Below, piece after piece: positions 34,246 through 40,628 of a stretch of DNA of 40,628 nucleotides. The translations under genes and the position numbers were made by a program. Below the pieces are notes generated by a model. The model did not search any database and had not been told where the DNA came from. It saw only the letters and a list, made by a program, of their open reading frames with translations. The DNA is from Bordetella parapertussis (GTDB lineage: Bacteria; Pseudomonadota; Gammaproteobacteria; Burkholderiales; SG8-41): assembly GCA_945906815.1 (NCBI GenBank), contig CAMDRT010000040.1, forward strand, positions 1-40,628, written 5' to 3'. Positions within the stretch are counted from its first letter, which is position 1; each line of letters opens with the position of its first letter.

Positions 34246-35211
34246 TCAATCGATGCGCGCACCCGACTCCTTGATCACCTTCGCCCACTTCGACACTTCA
34301 ACTTTGATGTACGCCGTGAACTGATCGGCGCTATTGTTGACCGGATCGAAGCCCAGCGCCGACAGCCGCTCTTTAGAATCCGGCGCCGTGACAATCGCGC
34401 TGATGCTGCGGTTGAGTTTATCGACGATGACCTTCGGCGTGCCCGCGGGCGCGAAGTACGCAATCCAGGTGTAATCCTCGTAGCCGGGAAAGCCTTGTTC
34501 CGCCACGGTCCCGACCTCAGGCAGCGACGGCATGCGCTGCGGGCTGGTGACCGCGACGGCGCGCACTTTACCCGACTTTATCATCGGCACCGAGGGCGGC
34601 ATCGACGTCACGCCGATGGGCACTTGACCCGACGCGGCAGCCAGTACCGCGGGCGTAGCACCGTTGTACGGCACGTGCTGGATATCGAGACCCGCCAGCA
34701 GTTTCAGCAGCCTTTCGCCGGTAAGATGCGGCGTGCTGCCGGCGCCGGCCGAGCCATATTGCAATTTTTGTTTTTTGCCGAGTGCGATCAGTTCCGTGAG
34801 GTTTTTCGCCGGCGTCGAGGGCGCGACGAAGATGATGTTGGGGGTAGTGCCGGCATTGATGATGGGCGCGAAATCCTTGAATGCGTTGTAGCCAGGCTCC
34901 TTGTACAGGCTGTACGCGGCGGCATACTGGCTGCTGTTGCAAAGCAAGGTATGGCCATCGGGTGTGGCGCTAACGGCAATGCGGGTGGCGAGTGTGCCGC
35001 CCGCGCCGGCGCGATTATCGATGACCACGGCTTGGCCGAGTTGCTCCGTCAGCTTTTGCCCCACCAGACGCGACATGACGTCGATCGGCCCGCCCGTGGG
35101 ACCCGCCGCGAGTATGCGTATGGTTTTAGTCGGCCAGGCGCCAGCAGCAGCACTGGCTGTACTGCAAAATGTAGCCGCGGCCAGTGCCACAGGTATCCAC
35201 TTCACGTGCAT
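34246..35211 (-). CDS. Bug/TctC family TTT receptor (copy 7)
   Basis: Exported receptor of 321 aa, starting MHVKWIPVALAAATFCSTAS, with GGAGGAAAT before the ATG. The first loop reads WPTKTIRILAAGPTGGPID, an uncommon variant lacking the VPF-PGG pattern. VIDNRAGAGGTLA, PDGHTLLCNS and QHVPYNGATP follow, with Asn instead of Lys-Gly in the last motif. It precedes copy 6 in the same transcript and follows the FMN dehydrogenase, with about 150 bp between. The loop changes suggest a ligand different from that of copy 6. Confidence 0.92.
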   Translation of the reverse strand: MHVKWIPVALAAATFCSTASAAAGAWPTKTIRILAAGPTGGPIDVMSRLVGQKLTEQLGQAVVIDNRAGAGGTLATRIAVSATPDGHTLLCNSSQYAAAYSLYKEPGYNAFKDFAPIINAGTTPNIIFVAPSTPAKNLTELIALGKKQKLQYGSAGAGSTPHLTGERLLKLLAGLDIQHVPYNGATPAVLAAASGQVPIGVTSMPPSVPMIKSGKVRAVAVTSPQRMPSLPEVGTVAEQGFPGYEDYTWIAYFAPAGTPKVIVDKLNRSISAIVTAPDSKERLSALGFDPVNNSADQFTAYIKVEVSKWAKVIKESGARID

Positions 35212-35248
35212 GAATTATTTCCTCCGCTGATCTCTGGGGTGACGAAAT

Positions 35249-35263
35249 CCGGACCGGGTCCGG
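35249..35263. repeat. Short perfect hairpin between receptor and dehydrogenase genes
   Basis: CCGGAC pairs perfectly with GTCCGG over a CGG loop, in the 149-bp gap between the FMN dehydrogenase stop and the receptor copy 7 start. No T-run follows on either strand, so it is not a standard terminator. It could help set unequal expression within the unit. Confidence 0.4.
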
Positions 35264-35297
35264 GATGGCAATGGATACTCAACAACATCTGATTTCC

Positions 35298-35340
35298 ACC
35301 ACCGAACCCACAGAATACACGGAAAAACCGCACGCAAAAC
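35298..35340. repeat. Diverged one-armed copy of the 5-kb palindrome
   Basis: This stretch (beginning ACCACCGAACCCACAGAATA) lines up with the inner arm of the palindrome near 5051-5084 read on the minus strand, which begins ACCACGGAACACGTGGAATA. The match continues through ACACGGAAAAA with scattered differences. The second arm is missing, so this looks like a truncated or decayed member of the same repeat family. Confidence 0.45.
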
Positions 35341-35360
35341 TTTTCCCCTGAGTTTTACGT

Positions 35361-36629
35361 CTAAAACTTCCGCACATGATGCGGCGTGAGATCCTTGATC
35401 GAACGCGCGCCGCACTGCTGCATCACCGCCCGCGTTTCTGTGCGCAGCAGTTCCAGCACGCGCTCGACACCGGCCTGACCGAACGCACCCAGACCCCACA
35501 GATACGGCCGCCCGATACATACGGCGCGCGCGCCCATCGCCAGCGCCTTCACCACGTCGGTGCCACGGCGAAATCCACTGTCGACCAGCACCGGCAGGCG
35601 CCCTTTCACCGCTTCGATCACTTCGGGCAGCGCATCGATACTGCCACGCCCGCTGTCTTCGCCGCGCCCGCCGTGGTTGGAAACGATGATGCCATCGACT
35701 CCGTGCTGCACCGCCAACGCGGCATCTTCAGCGGTGAGGATGCCTTTCAATACTATCCTCATGCTGGTGGTGTCGCGCAGCCGCTTCACGAAATCCCAGG
35801 TCATGTTGTTGGACTGCATGCTGGCCACCCTGGATAAATCGATGCCGGCGTAATTGGGCCTGCGGTCGCGGTCCCCGCCGCTACCCGCGCCGCCCGACGG
35901 CGCACTGTGGCACTGCCGGCAATCGCGCGTGTCCGTCCCACGCAACCTGAACAGTGTTTCCTGATTGCGGCCACCGACGCGGTCCACCGTCAACGCCACC
36001 ACCGGCGCCCCCGCCGACTCTGCACGTTTCACCAACGCGCGCGCGACATCCCAACTCGAGGTCGCGTAAAGCTGAAACCACATCGGCCCGCCGCGTGCCT
36101 CGATCGCATCGTTGATCGATGTGGTCGCCCCGGACGCCAACATTTCCAGATGGTTGCCAACCCGCGCCGCGCGCGCGACCGCCATTTCACCATCCGCGTG
36201 ATAGGCCTTGTTGCCGCCGGTGGGCGCGATGCAAATCGGCGAGGCGTAGGTGGTGCCAAAAATCTCCATGCTCATATCCATCTTTGACACGTCGTTCAAA
36301 CGGTGCGGCCGCAGGTAATACTTGAGAAACGCTTCGCGATTCGCGCGCAGCGTCACTTCGTCATCCACACCCGACGCCATGTAACCAAAATGTGCCGGCG
36401 GCACGTTTTTGCGGCAGGCCAGCTCAAAATCAAAAACGTTGATCGCTTCTTTGGGATGGCTGATGACGTTCTGCGGCAACAGCGATCCCCACATCAGCGG
36501 GTCGGGCGAGCGCGTGGTAGGCACCGCCTCCGCCGCCATGGCGGCAAAGCTGGGTGACGCCAGCAAGGGGCTCGCGGACATCCATTTCAAAAATTGGCGG
36601 CGATGGGCGGCGCGGTCGTTCGGCAGCAT
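35361..36629 (-). CDS. Tat-exported FMN alpha-hydroxyacid dehydrogenase with CxxCH motif
   Basis: A 422-aa protein of the FMN-dependent alpha-hydroxyacid oxidase/dehydrogenase family (lactate, mandelate and glycolate enzymes). Catalytic residues are present: Tyr83, Tyr188, Lys295, His319 and Arg322 (SNHGGRGED). Two features are unusual. The N terminus (HRRQFLKWMSASPLLA, Arg10-Arg11) is a good twin-arginine signal, so the enzyme should be exported folded with its FMN. The variable loop after residue 230 contains CRQCH (Cys237, Cys240, His241), the attachment motif of c-type haem, in a Gly/Ser/Arg-rich stretch. This suggests a periplasmic flavocytochrome passing electrons to the respiratory chain, but haem attachment is inferred. 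AGGGGG precedes the ATG at 36629. It heads the unit with two Bug receptors and a dioxygenase. Confidence 0.9.
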   Translation of the reverse strand: MLPNDRAAHRRQFLKWMSASPLLASPSFAAMAAEAVPTTRSPDPLMWGSLLPQNVISHPKEAINVFDFELACRKNVPPAHFGYMASGVDDEVTLRANREAFLKYYLRPHRLNDVSKMDMSMEIFGTTYASPICIAPTGGNKAYHADGEMAVARAARVGNHLEMLASGATTSINDAIEARGGPMWFQLYATSSWDVARALVKRAESAGAPVVALTVDRVGGRNQETLFRLRGTDTRDCRQCHSAPSGGAGSGGDRDRRPNYAGIDLSRVASMQSNNMTWDFVKRLRDTTSMRIVLKGILTAEDAALAVQHGVDGIIVSNHGGRGEDSGRGSIDALPEVIEAVKGRLPVLVDSGFRRGTDVVKALAMGARAVCIGRPYLWGLGAFGQAGVERVLELLRTETRAVMQQCGARSIKDLTPHHVRKF

Positions 36630-36729
36630 GTGGAATCCCCCTGTGATCAATCACACTATTCTACGCAGTTATAGGTTGAGAAAAACACTTCTGGCACAAT
36701 CATGGTCTTCGCATAATGGGGCAAACGCC

Positions 36730-37761
36730 ATGAACAAAAAAATCGCGGTGCTGGGCTGCGGCGCCATCGGTAGTAGCGTCAGCGCCGATCTCACCCTCGC
36801 CGGTTACGACATCACCGTCATCGATCAATGGCCCGCGCAGGTCGAAAAACTCAAGGCTGACGGGCTGGAGATTACCCTGCCGGACAGGGTCCTCAAAACA
36901 CCGATCCGCGCCCTGCATCTGTGCGAACTATCGTCCGCCCATCTCGAATTCGACATCGTATTGATGGCGGTGAAATCCAACGACCACCGCTGGCTGGCGG
37001 AATTCATCAAGCCCTATTTAAAGGCCGATGGCGTGTTCGTCGCCATTCAGAACGGCTTTAACGATGATTCCATAGCGTCCATCATCGGCAAACAGCGCGT
37101 GATCGGCTGCGTGGTCGAACTGTCGGCGGAAATCTTCAATCCGGGATTCGTCAAGCGCAATACCACGCATCAGACGACATGGTTTTCCGTGGGCGAACTC
37201 GATGGGTTTTTCACCGCGCGTGTGCAAGAAATTCAAACGCTACTCAATCACGTCGGCCGCTGCGACGTGACCAACACCATCTACAGTGCGAAGTGGACCA
37301 AACTCATCGCCAACAGCATGACCATGGGGCCGTTCGGCTTGTTAGGGCTGGGCAATACCGAAGCTGCGCACCTGCCGGGCATGTTCGACCTCTCCGTGCA
37401 AATCGGCAAGGAATCGGTCGCAGTGGGTGAAGCGCTGGGTTATCGCATGGAGCCGATCTTCGGACTGCGCGCCGATGAGTTCGCGGGCACCAGCGAGGAA
37501 AATCTGGTGACCGCGATGAAAACGCTGCTGGGTCATGTCAGCCGCGGCCGCACTGCGCCGATACACGATCACATGAAAGGGCGCACCAGCGAAATGGCGT
37601 TTATCAGCGGCCTGGTGGCGCGTAAGGGCCAGGAGCTTGGTATAGCGGTGACAGGCAACGCGGCTGTCGCCGAAATCGACCGCCAGATCAATCGCGGCGA
37701 GATCAGGATGGAGCGGTCGAATTTTGAGTTGTTAAAGCAAAGGATCAGCAAGTCGGCTTGA
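36730..37761 (+). CDS. Ketopantoate reductase (ApbA/PanE) family protein
   Basis: NAD(P)-dependent reductase fold of 343 aa from the 2-dehydropantoate 2-reductase family. The N terminus has the dinucleotide motif VLGCGAIGSS, MAVKSNDH at the substrate side, and QNGFNDD in place of the usual QNG-N pattern. The catalytic Lys lies in YSAKWTKLIANS. Family members outside pantothenate synthesis act on various 2-oxo or 2-hydroxy acids; the catabolic setting argues for such a role and against a biosynthetic panE. It is divergent from the FMN dehydrogenase (100 bp between starts), and its stop overlaps the end of the convergent amidase gene by 17 bases. Confidence 0.88.
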   Translation: MNKKIAVLGCGAIGSSVSADLTLAGYDITVIDQWPAQVEKLKADGLEITLPDRVLKTPIRALHLCELSSAHLEFDIVLMAVKSNDHRWLAEFIKPYLKADGVFVAIQNGFNDDSIASIIGKQRVIGCVVELSAEIFNPGFVKRNTTHQTTWFSVGELDGFFTARVQEIQTLLNHVGRCDVTNTIYSAKWTKLIANSMTMGPFGLLGLGNTEAAHLPGMFDLSVQIGKESVAVGEALGYRMEPIFGLRADEFAGTSEENLVTAMKTLLGHVSRGRTAPIHDHMKGRTSEMAFISGLVARKGQELGIAVTGNAAVAEIDRQINRGEIRMERSNFELLKQRISKSA

Positions 37762-39172
37762 CGGCCAGCACGGCTTGCGCCACCTGTTCATAGGCATAGG
37801 CCAGTTGCAACACCCCTGCATCATCTTGCGGCTTGCCGATAATCTGCACGCCCATCGGCAAGCCCGCAGGGCTAAAACCACAGGGCATGCTGATGCAGGG
37901 CAACCCCGCAAAGGTGGCGTAGATCGACGACTCCATCCAGCGGTGATAGGTGTCCATAGTCTTGCCGTTGATGTGCCGGGGCCAGCGCTCCTCTACCGGG
38001 AAAGGCCACACCTGCGCGCTGGGCAACGCCAGGTAATCAAACCTTTCGAACAGTGTGAGCAGGTGCTGATAAAAGCTGCTGCGGGTGGCACTGGCCTGCA
38101 TCAATTCGGACCCCGTCAGATTTTGCGCGCTGTCATGCTCCCACAGCGCTTCCGGTTTGATCTGTTGGCGATTGCCGGCTTGCAGCAAGTACGGCGCGAT
38201 GCGTGAGGCGACGAGCGCTTTGCGCCACACCAGCCAGGCATCCCATACGCGCTCGGGTGCGTAGCCCAGGGCGGCAGGCGTCACCGCACATCCGAGGTCT
38301 TGCAAACGCTTGAGACCTTGCTCACACACATCCAGTATGCCCGGTTCCGTCGGCAGATAGCCGTGCAGATCCCCCAGCCACGCTACACGCTTGTTTGGCA
38401 CATGGAAATCAGCCAACGTCTCCGCAAATAAGGCGTGAGCGGTAATGGAAAAAGGCGCGCGCGCATCGAAACCGGATTGTGTTTCGAGCAACAGCGCGAG
38501 GCTGCGCACATCCCGCGCCATTGGCCCATCGGTGCTGAGCTGCGCCATCCACACATCGCTCGCAGGCCACGCCGGTACGCGGCCATAGCTCGGGCGCATG
38601 CCAAAAATATTGCACCACGCCGCCGGGTTGCGCAGGCTGCCCATGAAATCGCTGCCGTTGGCCACACCCAATAGGCCACTGGCCAGCGCTGCCGCCGCGC
38701 CACCACTCGACCCGCCTGCGGATTGGCGCGGATCATAGGGGTTGTACGTGGGCCCAAACACCGTGTTAAACGTGTGCGAACCCAGACCAAATTCGGGCAC
38801 ATTGGTTTTGCCGATGACTATGCAGCCGGCGGCCTTCATACGCTGCACCACCAGGCTGTCTTCCGTGGGCACAAAGTCGCGCATCAGGGGGCTGCCCAGG
38901 GTGGTGCGCAAGCCCGCCGTAAGCGACAGGTCTTTGATGGCCTGGGGCATGCCGTGCATCCAGCCCATGACCTCGCCGCGCGCCAGCATCGCGTCGTAGC
39001 GGTCGGCCTCGACCAACAATTCGTCTGTATCACGCAGGCTGACGATGGCGTTGACACGCGGGTTGACCTCGGCAATGCGCGCCAGCGTGGCCGCCATCAG
39101 CTCGCGGCAGGAAAGCTCCCGGGTATGCAGCTTGCGCGACAATACGTGCGCGGGCAGGTCGGTGATAGTCAT
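37745..39172 (-). CDS. Amidase signature family hydrolase
   Basis: Amidase of 475 aa with the Ser-cisSer-Lys triad visible: Lys80 in QAIKDLS, Ser155 in AGGSSGGAAAA and the nucleophile Ser179 in GSDFMGSLRNPA (the usual DTGGS is DFMGS). GKTNVPEFGLGSHTFN and a C-terminal ISMPCGFSPAGLPMGVQIIG complete the family pattern. There is no signal peptide. Substrates of close relatives include aryl and acyl amides, so it could release an organic acid and ammonia. Only a weak ribosome site precedes the ATG. A Bug receptor lies 52 bp upstream on the same strand, likely co-transcribed. Confidence 0.93.
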   Translation of the reverse strand: MTITDLPAHVLSRKLHTRELSCRELMAATLARIAEVNPRVNAIVSLRDTDELLVEADRYDAMLARGEVMGWMHGMPQAIKDLSLTAGLRTTLGSPLMRDFVPTEDSLVVQRMKAAGCIVIGKTNVPEFGLGSHTFNTVFGPTYNPYDPRQSAGGSSGGAAAALASGLLGVANGSDFMGSLRNPAAWCNIFGMRPSYGRVPAWPASDVWMAQLSTDGPMARDVRSLALLLETQSGFDARAPFSITAHALFAETLADFHVPNKRVAWLGDLHGYLPTEPGILDVCEQGLKRLQDLGCAVTPAALGYAPERVWDAWLVWRKALVASRIAPYLLQAGNRQQIKPEALWEHDSAQNLTGSELMQASATRSSFYQHLLTLFERFDYLALPSAQVWPFPVEERWPRHINGKTMDTYHRWMESSIYATFAGLPCISMPCGFSPAGLPMGVQIIGKPQDDAGVLQLAYAYEQVAQAVLAVKPTC

Positions 39173-39224
39173 AGGGAAATGTGGATCACATCAATTTTTG
39201 ATAACTGCTGGAAACAGGCAATAT

Positions 39225-40247
39225 CTATAGTGGCTTGAGCCCGGCATCTTTCGCGATCTTGCCGAATATGACGATCCAATCCGTGTATTTTTTTCGCACA
39301 TCCTCCGGACTGCCTGCTGTGGGTTCCGATCCTGCTTTCAGGAACCGGTCACGCACGTCCGGCATGGCCAGCGCACGGCCGATTGCGGTGTTGAGCGATG
39401 CGACAATCTCAGGACGCATGCCTGCGGGTCCCAGAATACTTCGCCACGCCGGCATGGCGTAACCCGGCAGCGCGGCCTCGTGCATCGTCGGCACCTCAGG
39501 CAGCATAGGCGAGCGCGTGGTGTTCGTCACGGCGAGCGTGCGTAACTTGGCTTGATTGGTCACTGCGCCAACAGCGGATGTGAAGGTATAGTCGGTCTCG
39601 CCGGACATAACGGCAACCAGAGCATCGGCTATACCCTTGTACTGAATTTCAACCGCATTGATGCCAGCCATGTTGTTAAAAAGTATCACGCCCCAGTAGG
39701 GTATTTGTCCGGCGCCTATCGTCGCGAACGTCATCTTGCCCGGGCGTGATCGGGCCAACGCAATGTATTCCTTCAAATTTCGCGCCGGAACTGACGGATG
39801 CACAACCATCGCAAATGGCGATGCTTCAACCAGGGAAACCTGTGTAAAGTCGCGCAGCACGTCATAGGTGACGGCGGCATTGACATAGCGCGCCCCCGCC
39901 ATCGAGCCGCCACCCAGCAACAACGTGTAGCCGTCCGGCGGCGACTTGGCTACGAAAGATTGACCGATGAATCCACCGGCCCCGGGCCGGTTGTCCACAA
40001 GAAATTGTTGGCCGAGCAATTCGCTGAGCTTGGCGGCGATCACACGGGCAACAAAGTCGTCGCCTCCCCCCGGCCCGGCTGCAACGATCATGCGCACGGG
40101 TTTCGATGGATACGCCTGCGCGGCGGCATCGAGTGCCCCGGAGACGCCAATGACAAGCAAAAATGTGGCCAGCGGCACAAGGCGAACGGCCATGTGCCAA
40201 CTTCTAAGGGCAGCGCAAGCAGCATCTCCAAAATTCGGAAATCTCAT
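39225..40247 (-). CDS. Bug/TctC family TTT receptor (copy 8), paired with amidase
   Basis: Exported receptor of 340 aa from the ATG at 40247, which has GGGAGAAC upstream. An internal ATG at 40193 (MAVRLVPLATFLLVIGV) would give a cleaner signal peptide. The first loop YPSKPVRMIVAAGPGGGDD and VDNRPGAGGFIG are typical, and PPDGYTLLLGG follows. The second-lobe loop is VEIQYKGIAD, unlike the YKGGAP of most copies. It is upstream of the amidase gene by 52 bp, so its ligand may be the amide or the acid produced from it. Confidence 0.92.
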   Translation of the reverse strand: MRFPNFGDAACAALRSWHMAVRLVPLATFLLVIGVSGALDAAAQAYPSKPVRMIVAAGPGGGDDFVARVIAAKLSELLGQQFLVDNRPGAGGFIGQSFVAKSPPDGYTLLLGGGSMAGARYVNAAVTYDVLRDFTQVSLVEASPFAMVVHPSVPARNLKEYIALARSRPGKMTFATIGAGQIPYWGVILFNNMAGINAVEIQYKGIADALVAVMSGETDYTFTSAVGAVTNQAKLRTLAVTNTTRSPMLPEVPTMHEAALPGYAMPAWRSILGPAGMRPEIVASLNTAIGRALAMPDVRDRFLKAGSEPTAGSPEDVRKKYTDWIVIFGKIAKDAGLKPL

Positions 40248-40330
40248 TTTGTTCTCCCGATGGAATTGCAGTCTTAATAGATCATGCGAAAAATGTAGCG
40301 TCAGACACATGCGTGTCAACACCCACCCCG

Positions 40331-40354
40331 TCATTCCGGCGCAGGCCGGAATCT
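40331..40354. repeat. REP-like hairpin
   Basis: ATTCCGGC at 40333-40340 and GCCGGAAT at 40345-40352 form a perfect eight-base stem over a GCAG loop. This is the familiar CGTCATTCCGGC...GCCGGAATC type of dispersed hairpin found between genes in many proteobacteria. Confidence 0.7.
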
Positions 40355-40410
40355 AGTGTAGTGCGTCAAACTATGCGGCACTTATGCAGCGGCACGGCAC
40401 CAGTGAAACT

Positions 40411-40500
40411 CCTCCCCCTGCAAGGGGGAGGCCGGGAGGGGGATGGGGTAATGTCGCTCGAATGCCACCCCATCCCCACCCTAGCCCTCCCCTTGAAGGC
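40411..40500. repeat. Large G/C-tract inverted repeat
   Basis: A short hairpin CTCCCCC-tgcaa-GGGGGAG (40412-40430) is embedded in a longer fold: the stretch ending GGATGGGG at 40448 pairs with the stretch starting CCCCATCC at 40469, over about 31 bases with few mismatches. This type of CTCCCCCTTGCAGGGGGAGG repeat is common in intergenic regions of such genomes. It holds no gene. Confidence 0.7.
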
Positions 40501-40628
40501 TAATCATTACCCACAATTTTGCGTGGTGGAGAAGGTCGAGTGAGTATAGGCGGTTTCATGATGCGATACATTTCAGTCATGGGTATGAGTTCCTGGAATC
40601 CTTGCCACAGGGTTTGGCTGCCGGGTTC

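Larger units (their letters stand above)
40248..40628. other. Right-edge intergenic region with palindromes
   Basis: No gene can be supported in the last 381 bases. Two repeat structures, listed separately, fill 40331-40354 and 40411-40500. The final 120 bases (A/T-mixed, with GTGGAGAAGGTCGAG) show no clear coding frame, promoter or tRNA. Confidence 0.6.

Noticed and set aside
36690..36729. Sigma-54-like TGGCAC before the ketopantoate reductase-like gene
   Set aside because: The TTGC element at the required spacing is absent (TGGTC instead), so it fails the -24/-12 pattern.
1..40628. CRISPR array, tRNA, rRNA, phage or toxin-antitoxin genes
   Set aside because: No regularly spaced repeats, cloverleaf candidates or typical proteins were seen when reading both strands; the repeats found are isolated palindromes.

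Overview
The window looks like an accessory, catabolism-rich stretch of a high-GC betaproteobacterial chromosome, most likely Burkholderiales or a close relative. The main reason is eight full-length Bug/TctC-type periplasmic receptors of the tripartite tricarboxylate transporter (TTT) family in 40.6 kb, an expansion typical of that order. A GreB factor, a FimV-like polar protein and an RND tripartite pump also fit. No tctA or tctB membrane genes, rRNA, tRNA, CRISPR array or complete insertion sequence are visible.

Layout. Positions 1-202 are A/T-richer with no intact gene. At 0.2-2.0 kb (minus) a Bug receptor is followed by a PstS-like binding protein. At 2.2-4.9 kb (plus) lie a D-2-hydroxyacid dehydrogenase, greB, and an HtrA-like protein coupled to greB that has lost most of its catalytic triad. 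A nested palindrome follows, then an SDR protein and an AI-2E family membrane protein (minus). A second nested palindromic element (7.03-7.29 kb) precedes an RND efflux operon of adaptor, permease and outer-membrane factor (7.4-13.3 kb). At 13.4-17.7 kb a compact plus-strand operon encodes Bug receptor, amidohydrolase, M20 carbamoylase-type hydrolase and glutathione transferase.

At 17.8-20.1 kb are a small acidic protein gene, a palindrome with a strong terminator hairpin, and fimV-like. At 20.2-28.0 kb a tandem-fused class III CoA-transferase (minus) is divergent from a plus-strand set: alpha/beta hydrolase with a Cys nucleophile, GMC oxidoreductase, Bug receptor, D-aminoacylase-type amidohydrolase. 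At 28.0-31.2 kb a minus-strand unit runs Bug, MFS exporter, enoyl-CoA hydratase-like; a single Bug gene is divergent from it. At 32.3-36.6 kb a minus-strand unit runs from a Tat-exported FMN alpha-hydroxyacid dehydrogenase through two Bug receptors to a TauD/TfdA dioxygenase. The dehydrogenase carries a c-type haem motif (CxxCH). A ketopantoate reductase-like gene (plus), an amidase and an eighth Bug gene (minus) complete the set, followed by repeats of the REP/palindrome type.

The recurring theme is one orphan receptor next to a small set of enzymes that hydrolyse amides or ureido groups, oxidise alcohols or hydroxyacids, or transfer and hydrate CoA esters. I infer several small uptake-plus-degradation modules for unidentified organic acids or amides. 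The most unusual single gene is the Tat-signal/CxxCH alpha-hydroxyacid dehydrogenase at 35361-36629; second is the tandem CoA-transferase with an apparently inactive N-terminal half.
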